The notes beneath the pieces are model-generated. The model did no database searches and was not told where the DNA came from. It saw nothing but the letters and a program-made list of their open reading frames with translations. From positions 1 through 11,688 of the forward strand of contig JAGWVO010000086.1 in assembly GCA_018970845.1 (NCBI GenBank): a stretch of 11,688 nt of DNA, written 5' to 3'. Position numbers and translations under genes: made by a program. Below, piece by piece: positions 6,901-11,688 of the stretch. Source of the stretch: Planctomycetota bacterium (GTDB lineage: Bacteria; Planctomycetota; Planctomycetia; Gemmatales; Gemmataceae). How positions within the stretch are numbered: the first letter of the stretch is position 1; the number at the start of each line of letters is the position of its first letter.

Positions 6901-8514
6901 TCACCACCGCCTTGTGGCGAGTTTCCAGCCCGACATTGCGCCGGCATACAACCAGAAGGCCACATTCGGCCCGAAAAGCCATTCGGGAAGGCCCACGGGG
7001 TTGCCAAGCCATTCAAGCCAATGGCTGCCGCCGCGAAGGTGGGCCGCCGTCCATGCCGCGACGGGCAAAGAGGCGCACGCGGCCATGGCGGCGACCAGTC
7101 CCAGAACCGGCGAGCCTCGTCCCGCTGGCCAGCGGGCCAGCAGGCCGGCGACCACGCCGATGGGCCAGCACCAGATGGGATGGCAGGGCCGTCCCAAAAG
7201 CCACATGATCGATCCCCATGCCAGGGCCCCGGACAACCCCGCGACGATGGCCAGCACGGTTCCCCAAGCCAGGCGGATATTCCTAGCGGAATGGGTCCCG
7301 TTGGCAGGCGGCCCTGTTGGCACGCGCGCCTTGGTCGGACCGCCGCTTTCATAGCGGCGGACCAGTTCGGCCAAGGGCGGTTCAAACCGCGCCTTTTCCT
7401 CTTCCGTCCAGCCGGCATGGCTGTTGCCCCGATAATCCCTCTCGCCTTCGAGGTAGAGGCGCATCCTTTCGACGGCCTTCTCCGACATCGGCAAATCAAG
7501 CTCCCGGTACAGGCGCCCGACTTCCCCGATGGGGTCGGCCTGCAGGTCGGCCAGGCGCACCTCCGCCAGCCTGCCGGGAGGAATCAACCCGCGGTCGGCG
7601 AGATACCGCGCCTCGGTGCCGAGGTAGTCGGCCAGCACGCGCCTCTCCAGTTCCTCGCGCGAAACCGGATCCTCAAGGTGATAAATGGGATCCAGGGAAT
7701 CAAAAAGCGCGATGTTCGACCTGAAAACCGCGTGCGGGTGCCTCGAAATGTAGATGAACCGGGTATCCGGCCCGAAGAGCGCCAGCAGGTGCCTCACCCG
7801 TGCCGTGTGGCACGGACTCTTGAGCAGGACTCGCCTGCCGGGCCGCAGCAGGAGCAGTTTTTCCACCAGGGCCCGCTGGTGCCATGACCAACGGGCATGT
7901 TCGGCGGCACTGAGGGTGTCGAGGTCGTCGAAACGGCTGTAGTGCGGCGCCATCGATGGAACCACATGCCTGGATGGCAGGCTGGAGGCCATGGCCCAGT
8001 TGCAAAGGGCAAAGTCATCCTCGGCGGGAAAATCGGAGCCAAACGAGACATTGTCCTGCGGGCGGTTGCCTCCCAGGAACGGAAGGAGGAGGAACCGCAG
8101 GAAAGTCCATGAAAGCACATAACCTTGCGGGGCCAGGGCCTCGTTCCATTTGGGTGAAACCAGCGCCGGGTCACGGTCGAGAAGGAATTGCAGGAATGTC
8201 GTGCCGGACCGGTAATACCCGAGAATCACCACCGGGGCCGGACCTCGTGGACGCCTCAGCCTGAGGCACACTCCCACGACAAGCCTTTCCGGAAGCGTGA
8301 TAAGCGTGGAAACGGCAGACAAGGCGAGGCCCACCAGCACGCGCGGCCAATACCGGATGCCAATTTTGGGGCGCGGGTTGAGCAGGAAACGGAACCACGC
8401 ATCCAGCGGAGCGAGGCAGAAAATGGGTGGAAATGGCGCCGGAAAGTTTTGGCGGAATCGGGGTTGTGTCACCGGATTGTCGAACCTCGCGACCGATCCG
8501 AGACCGGGAAACAC
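6901..8514 (-). CDS. Sulfotransferase with C-terminal multi-pass membrane domain
   Basis: The product is 537 aa from the GTG at 8514. Residues ~94-385 are a PAPS-dependent sulfotransferase (Sulfotransfer_3-like). The 5'-phosphosulfate loop is VVILGYYRSGTTFLQ (Arg102-Thr106), and the 3'-phosphate site is FIYISRHPHAVFRSN (253-267, Arg258 and Ser266). LKSPCH at 231-236 and a C-terminal WTEEEKARF (369-377) complete the fold. It would move sulfate from PAPS to a hydroxyl on an unknown, probably membrane-associated, acceptor. Residues ~45-75 may pack on the membrane. The unusual part is residues 411-537, absent from most family members: about four membrane helices (~414-440, 446-461, 469-490, 513-531) with small-residue packing motifs. 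The start is uncertain. GTG at 8514 lies only 13 bases below the tRNA 3' end and has a weak ribosome site. A GTG at 8472 has GAGG 12 bases upstream and keeps the whole domain. Confidence 0.88.
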   Translation of the reverse strand: MFPGLGSVARFDNPVTQPRFRQNFPAPFPPIFCLAPLDAWFRFLLNPRPKIGIRYWPRVLVGLALSAVSTLITLPERLVVGVCLRLRRPRGPAPVVILGYYRSGTTFLQFLLDRDPALVSPKWNEALAPQGYVLSWTFLRFLLLPFLGGNRPQDNVSFGSDFPAEDDFALCNWAMASSLPSRHVVPSMAPHYSRFDDLDTLSAAEHARWSWHQRALVEKLLLLRPGRRVLLKSPCHTARVRHLLALFGPDTRFIYISRHPHAVFRSNIALFDSLDPIYHLEDPVSREELERRVLADYLGTEARYLADRGLIPPGRLAEVRLADLQADPIGEVGRLYRELDLPMSEKAVERMRLYLEGERDYRGNSHAGWTEEEKARFEPPLAELVRRYESGGPTKARVPTGPPANGTHSARNIRLAWGTVLAIVAGLSGALAWGSIMWLLGRPCHPIWCWPIGVVAGLLARWPAGRGSPVLGLVAAMAACASLPVAAWTAAHLRGGSHWLEWLGNPVGLPEWLFGPNVAFWLYAGAMSGWKLATRRW

Positions 8515-8527
8515 GCCCGAACCAAAG

Positions 8528-8601
8528 GGTGACTGACGGGATTTGAACCCGCGACTCTCGGAGCCACAATCCGATGCTCTACCAACTGAGCTACAGCCAC
8601 C
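8528..8601 (-). tRNA. trnH: tRNA-His (anticodon GTG)
   Basis: The complement strand folds as a complete cloverleaf. The acceptor GTGGCTG pairs with CAGTCAC (one G-U), followed by U8-A9, a D arm GCTC/GAGC, an anticodon stem TCGGA/TCCGA with loop TTGTGGC (anticodon at 8565-8567), a 5-base variable loop, and a T arm GCGGG/CCCGT with loop TTCAAAT. Position -1 is an encoded G (base 8601) facing C73 (base 8528), the identity pair of bacterial tRNA-His. CCA is not encoded and must be added afterwards. It sits between the transporter and sulfotransferase genes on the same strand. Confidence 0.97.
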
Positions 8602-8611
8602 AACCTCGATA

Positions 8612-8639
8612 ATTCTAACTCATCATCGCCATGTCGCAA
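8612..8639 (-). promoter_or_regulatory. Promoter of tRNA-His
   Basis: On the minus strand, TTGCGA (8634-8639) and TAGAAT (8612-8617) are separated by 16 bases. The -10 box ends 10 bases before the mature tRNA 5' end. Both hexamers are close to the sigma-70 consensus and the -10 is strong. No terminator-like hairpin with a T-run is seen between the tRNA and the sulfotransferase start, so the transcript may continue into that gene. Confidence 0.6.
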
Positions 8640-8653
8640 GGGATCACGACCGC

Positions 8654-9976
8654 CTAACCGGCAAAGAGAATCATGGTCGCCAGCAGGAAAACCGGACCCA
8701 GCGTCATCAGCGCGATGGCCATGTAGGTGATGAATCCCGGCATGTCGTATCCGCGGGCCTCGGCGATCGCCCTCACCATGAAATTCGGCCCGTTTCCAAT
8801 GTAGGTGTTGGCGCCCATGAACACGGAACCGCAGCAAATCGCGGCAAGCAGGGCGCCACCCGCCGGATCGTCGGAAAGCGGAGCAAGGCCCATGGAACCG
8901 GGAACCACTTGGCTTCGCGCCAGAACCGCCATGACGGCATAGGTGGGGGCGTTGTCGAGCATGCTGGAAAGGCTTCCCGTAATCCAGAAATAGTGCCAGG
9001 GCCTGGAAATCGGCAGAACCTCGGCATGATGTTCCAGGAGGTGCATGGCCGGAATCATGGTGATGAACAATCCCAGAAACAGCGCGCCCACCTCCATCAC
9101 CGGTTCCCAGGTGAATCCCGTTTCAAAACGGAGCGCCGCCGGGGAGGTCGCCAGGGCGAGGAACCCCATCAAGGCCATCAATCCGCTGGAAATGGCCAAC
9201 GCCGCCAGGCCGTCTCCAAGCCAACCCTTGACCAGCACGGCACCCACGATTCCCGCGAGAAACACCAGGTTTCTTCCCCCCTGGATCGTGACGGCGCCGG
9301 AACCGAATGATGCTGGCCTGGCTTCCCTCCGAAATTGAAGGACATCAACGACGAGGAAAATGGCCAGGATGCAACCGTTGACCAAAAGCCATGCCGGCCA
9401 AAGCCGCATGGTCCAGAAGAAGGGCACTCCCTCAAGAAACCCGATGAACAGGGGCGGATCGCCCAGGGGGGTGAGCAGGCCTCCCGTGTTGCTCACCATG
9501 AAGATGAAGAAGACCGGGACATGCCAGCGGTGTCGCCTCCACTCGTTGGTCGTGAGGATCAGGCGGATCAGAAGCATGCTCGCGCCCGTCGTGCCCAAGA
9601 GATTGGCCAGCATGGCTCCAACCAGAAGGATCATGGCGTTGAGCGATGGCCTTCCTGCCCAGTGGCCCTCGATGTGCACATGGCCGGCGACAACGAACAG
9701 GGAACCCACCATGGCCATGAAGGCCACATAATCGGTCATGGCGTGTCCGAAGCCCGCAAGCCCAACGATCGGAAGCGCCCAGACTGCCCAAAAAACCGAA
9801 ACGGCTAGCTTGAACCGATTGCTGTGCCACAACCGTGGTGCCAGACCGGGCAGGGCCACAATGCAGGCAAGCAATGCCGCGAACGGAACGATCGGCCACC
9901 ATGACACCGCGTCGCCGAGTGCGGCGTCGGCGCCCGCGGCAAGGATCGCGATCGGATGGGCGGGTGTTTCAGCCAA
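8654..9976 (-). CDS. CitMHS/NhaD-like ion transporter (putative sodium:proton antiporter)
   Basis: The product is 440 aa with about 11-12 membrane helices. The frame is open to a GTG at 10066, but that would overlap the start of the divergent gene at 10057. No ATG occurs early. A TTG at 9976 with AGGGAG 10 bases upstream gives a protein of family length, starting just before the first helix, so I prefer it. Family marks in this numbering are NTGGLLTPLGDPPLF (GDPP at 172-175), LDNAPTYAVM (340-349) and GANTYIGNGPNFM (388-400). These are the unwound-helix motifs of ion-transporter-superfamily proteins related to CitMHS_2 and NhaD/ArsB. It probably exchanges Na+ for H+ or carries an organic anion across the inner membrane; the ion cannot be read from sequence. 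It is divergent from the RHH/zinc protein, separated by an 80-bp control region. Confidence 0.83.
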   Translation of the reverse strand: MAETPAHPIAILAAGADAALGDAVSWWPIVPFAALLACIVALPGLAPRLWHSNRFKLAVSVFWAVWALPIVGLAGFGHAMTDYVAFMAMVGSLFVVAGHVHIEGHWAGRPSLNAMILLVGAMLANLLGTTGASMLLIRLILTTNEWRRHRWHVPVFFIFMVSNTGGLLTPLGDPPLFIGFLEGVPFFWTMRLWPAWLLVNGCILAIFLVVDVLQFRREARPASFGSGAVTIQGGRNLVFLAGIVGAVLVKGWLGDGLAALAISSGLMALMGFLALATSPAALRFETGFTWEPVMEVGALFLGLFITMIPAMHLLEHHAEVLPISRPWHYFWITGSLSSMLDNAPTYAVMAVLARSQVVPGSMGLAPLSDDPAGGALLAAICCGSVFMGANTYIGNGPNFMVRAIAEARGYDMPGFITYMAIALMTLGPVFLLATMILFAG

Positions 9977-9995
9977 TGGAAGGAAACTCCCTCGC

Positions 9996-10023
9996 GTGAC
10001 TTGCGCGCGCGGCGTGGTAAGAT
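9996..10023 (+). promoter_or_regulatory. Candidate promoter of the RHH/zinc protein gene
   Basis: GTGACT (9996-10001) and TAAGAT (10018-10023) are 16 bases apart, with the GC-only stretch GCGCGCGCGGCG in the spacer. A start near 10030 would leave a ~27-base leader bearing GAGG at 10052-10055. The spacer contains the palindrome GCGCGCGC, a possible operator for a ribbon-helix-helix protein, though too generic to rely on. This is a match by eye only. Confidence 0.35.
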
Positions 10024-10056
10024 GTTTTAGCACATTCCGCGGATGAGGTACGAGGC

Positions 10057-10494
10057 ATGGCGGCACGGTCCCCCAAGACGGTCATCGTGGCCTTCAAGGT
10101 CGAGAAGGAACTGGCCGACCTCCTTGACAAGCTGCCCAACAAAAGCGATTTCATCCGCAAGGCGATCGCCGCCCAACTCGGGGTGAGTTGCCCCCTCTGC
10201 CTTGGCAAGGGTGTCATCCCCCGCGGCCTCAACGACCATTATTCCCCCGTGCTCGCCTCCGCGCGCAGCGCCAATTGCAGCGCCTGCAAGCACGCCACCC
10301 CCCTGCCTTCGGACCCGGCCACCATGGCCAGCGATGATCAGGAAAGGCTTGAACAGTTTTTCCTTGGCGGTCCGCTGCTCTGCCCGGCCTGCTATGAGAA
10401 AACCCTCACCTGTGACGACTGTGGTTGGCACCTCACTCCCGAGCAGGTGGCCGACCATAACATGCACGCGCATCCTGCCGGCCGCATCGGCTGA
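10057..10494 (+). CDS. Ribbon-helix-helix protein with four CxxC zinc-binding pairs
   Basis: The product is 145 aa from an ATG with GAGG just upstream. Residues 7-42 have the ribbon-helix-helix pattern (KTVIVAFKVEKELADLLDKL, then PNKSDFIRKAI): a beta-strand followed by two helices, which dimerises and inserts the strand into the DNA major groove. The rest is cysteine-rich: C45/C48 (CPLC), C74/C77 (CSAC, followed by H79), C109/C112 (CPAC) and C119/C122 (CDDC), plus His125, His134, His137 and His139 near the end. This is enough to bind about two zinc ions in ribbon-like folds. A DNA-binding transcription regulator, perhaps metal- or redox-sensing, is the simplest reading. Its target is unknown; the divergent transporter and its own promoter are the natural candidates. 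I do not recognise the full-length architecture as a named family. Confidence 0.8.
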   Translation: MAARSPKTVIVAFKVEKELADLLDKLPNKSDFIRKAIAAQLGVSCPLCLGKGVIPRGLNDHYSPVLASARSANCSACKHATPLPSDPATMASDDQERLEQFFLGGPLLCPACYEKTLTCDDCGWHLTPEQVADHNMHAHPAGRIG

Positions 10495-10520
10495 CCTGAT
10501 GAAATCTGGCTCATTTTTGA

Positions 10521-10545
10521 CAAGGCGTTGCCCCACGCCGCCTTG
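10521..10545. repeat. Short hairpin between RHH and lipoprotein genes
   Basis: CAAGGCG (10521-10527) and CGCCTTG (10539-10545) form a perfect 7-bp stem with an 11-base loop, 26 bases after the RHH gene stop. No T-run follows; T-runs lie upstream (10513-10518) and further down (10570-10574). It may be a weak or Rho-assisted terminator. It lies between two genes of the same strand 96 bp apart. Confidence 0.35.
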
Positions 10546-10590
10546 CCCCGCAGATTGACTTGGCAGTTCTTTTTGCCGAGGCACAACAAT

Positions 10591-11688
10591 ATGTCAGCAT
10601 ACCTCCCAAGGTGGCCAATGGTGATGTCGCTATTGGCATGCGCCGGTTGCGCCGATTCCCCCAAGCCGCCGGCAAACCAGCAGGCGCAAACGCCTTCACA
10701 GCCACCGCCTCCGGCGGCGCAACCCTCGCCCGGCCAGCAGGCGACGCAAGCCCAGGGCGGATTCATCGGAGGCTTGGTGAACGCGGTGGCCGGCAAGCAA
10801 CCCGGCCAAGCGACCACCAACCCCGGCACCGCAACGCCAAACGGTGGGAATCCCGCGGCGGGAGAAGCCGCCGGCGACGGCTATGGGGAAACCGGCGGAG
10901 AAGCGACTGTTCCGGCCAACACCGTGGACGCGCCGCTTCGCGCGCGCAAGGGCGACAAGTTTTTCACATTGAGCAATCCTCGCACCGGCAACTCGCGCTT
11001 CGGCCGGCCGACAATCAGTGTCGATTACAAAACCCTGAGGAAAACTGGGGATTTCGGTGGCGGCACACTCCTGATCCGCGGTGGAGACGGCAACACCTCG
11101 CGCGTGATGTTGCTCGGCCTGTTCAATGATGCCGACACCATCGAGGTGGAGAACCGCTTTGGTGGTCCGTTTGGCAAGCCTTTGCCCCAGAACGCCGAAA
11201 TGTACATGGTTCGTGGCGAGTCGCGTTATGGACTGAATCCAATGCCAAACTTCAAGGTCTCCAATTCCGTCGTCATGGGCACCATGCCAAATCCCTCGGT
11301 CACCCTGGCGCGCAACTGGACGGCCGCCGAGGCGACGGCGTTCAACCAACCTTTCAAGTCCCACCTCAATCCCAACGCCAACTCGCATCTGGGCAAGGAC
11401 ACAGACATCGCCGGAGACGCCAAGGGTGGCGCGCCACAACGGTTCGTCGACAAGGACAAGCCGCTGTTGGGCCTCGACTACGCCGCGGGGGAATGGGAAA
11501 AGGAAAAATGCCTCAGGCAGTTGGTGGCCGTCTTTGACCAGGACCAGGCTCCCGCGCCGGGGTCGTCACGGGCGACGGCGCGGGCGGGGTTTGCCGTGGG
11601 TGGGATTAATGTGAAAACGGGAAAGTATGTCAGCGCCATCCAGCTTGTTTACATGAAGCTCAAGACGGACGGATCGCTCGATGCCAAG
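10591..11688 (+). CDS. Pro/Gln-rich lipoprotein of unknown function (3' end outside window)
   Basis: The frame runs open for 366 codons from the ATG at 10591 to the window end, without a stop. GAGG at 10578-10581 precedes the ATG by 9 bases. The N-terminus is a lipoprotein signal: one Arg, a short hydrophobic stretch and a lipobox around LLAC (Cys17) or CAGC (Cys20), so it should be lipid-anchored on the outer face of a membrane. Residues ~23-55 are a Pro/Gln/Ala linker, then a Gly/Ala/Thr-rich low-complexity segment to ~105. The folded part begins at ~117 (RKGDKFFTLSNPRTGNSRFG) and is beta-rich, with Gly-rich turns (GDFGGGTLLIRGGDGNTSRV). The last visible part, AGFAVGGINVKTGKYVSAIQ near 338-357, has the alternating pattern of a beta-sandwich or lectin-like fold, but I cannot name a family. 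Codon use matches the neighbours. ATGs at 10618 and 10624 are alternatives but would spoil the signal peptide. The large minus-strand ORF here is a shadow. Confidence 0.8.
   Translation, partial: MSAYLPRWPMVMSLLACAGCADSPKPPANQQAQTPSQPPPPAAQPSPGQQATQAQGGFIGGLVNAVAGKQPGQATTNPGTATPNGGNPAAGEAAGDGYGETGGEATVPANTVDAPLRARKGDKFFTLSNPRTGNSRFGRPTISVDYKTLRKTGDFGGGTLLIRGGDGNTSRVMLLGLFNDADTIEVENRFGGPFGKPLPQNAEMYMVRGESRYGLNPMPNFKVSNSVVMGTMPNPSVTLARNWTAAEATAFNQPFKSHLNPNANSHLGKDTDIAGDAKGGAPQRFVDKDKPLLGLDYAAGEWEKEKCLRQLVAVFDQDQAPAPGSSRATARAGFAVGGINVKTGKYVSAIQLVYMKLKTDGSLDAK

Noticed and set aside
6044..7012. 322-aa minus-strand ORF
   Set aside because: It is antisense to the glycosyltransferase, His/Arg/Gly-rich and without recognisable motifs; a high-GC shadow.
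6232..7887. 551-aa plus-strand ORF
   Set aside because: It overlaps the glycosyltransferase in another frame and is antisense to the sulfotransferase. Both real genes have clear catalytic motifs; the ORF product is Arg/Gly/Pro-rich with none.
8543..9310. 255-aa plus-strand ORF covering the tRNA complement
   Set aside because: It is antisense to the tRNA and transporter; the His/Arg/Asn-rich product lacks motifs.
10555..10590. Possible promoter for the lipoprotein gene (TTGACT at 10555-10560)
   Set aside because: The -35 match is good but no acceptable -10 lies 16-18 bases downstream, and the ATG comes too soon.
10696..11439. 247-aa minus-strand ORF
   Set aside because: It is antisense to the lipoprotein, whose frame has a lipobox, a ribosome site and codon use like its neighbours.

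Overview
The window looks like a high-GC chromosome segment from the Planctomycetota, or at least the PVC group. The strongest marker is a large secreted dehydrogenase with a C-terminal 'Pirellula/Verrucomicrobium-type' haem-binding domain, an architecture largely confined to these bacteria. The secreted calcium-binding repeat protein, the sulfotransferase with an added membrane domain and the Cys/Pro/Gln-rich lipoprotein fit such a genome. Nothing points to a phage, insertion sequence, plasmid or CRISPR array.

Layout. 1-565 (+): 3' end of a secreted RTX-type calcium-binding protein, 18 nonapeptide repeats visible. 562-1347 (+): DUF2293-family protein whose first possible ATG overlaps the RTX stop codon. 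1348-1590: AT-richer convergent intergenic region with two hairpins, one of them long and repeat-like. 1591-2646 (-): ATP-grasp enzyme. 2647-2719: divergent promoter region. 2720-5677 (+): PVC-type dehydrogenase / cytochrome c protein of 985 aa. 5720-6892 (+): membrane-anchored family 2/21-like glycosyltransferase, probably in the same operon. 6901-8514 (-): sulfotransferase with a C-terminal polytopic membrane domain, converging on the glycosyltransferase with only 8 bp between stop codons. 8528-8601 (-): tRNA-His with its own promoter. 8654-9976 (-): 440-aa CitMHS/NhaD-like ion transporter, probably starting at a TTG. 10057-10494 (+): ribbon-helix-helix protein with four CxxC pairs. 10591-11688 (+): Pro/Gln-rich lipoprotein, open at the window end. 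The largest stretch without a gene is 1348-1590 (243 bp); no gap exceeds 300 bp.

Function. Most genes concern the cell envelope and exported proteins: secreted calcium-binding protein, periplasmic redox enzyme, lipid or envelope glycosyltransferase, membrane sulfotransferase, ion transporter and lipoprotein. The glycosyltransferase and sulfotransferase could act on the same envelope lipid, but this rests only on family resemblance and adjacency. The RHH/zinc protein is transcribed divergently from the transporter and might regulate it. I do not see a clearly new multi-gene system. The most unusual items are the sulfotransferase-membrane fusion, the RHH-zinc protein, the RTX/DUF2293 junction and the 26-bp-arm intergenic hairpin. 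Two reading frames cut by the window edges (2-565 and 10591-11688) are real genes that a start-to-stop ORF search within the window would miss.
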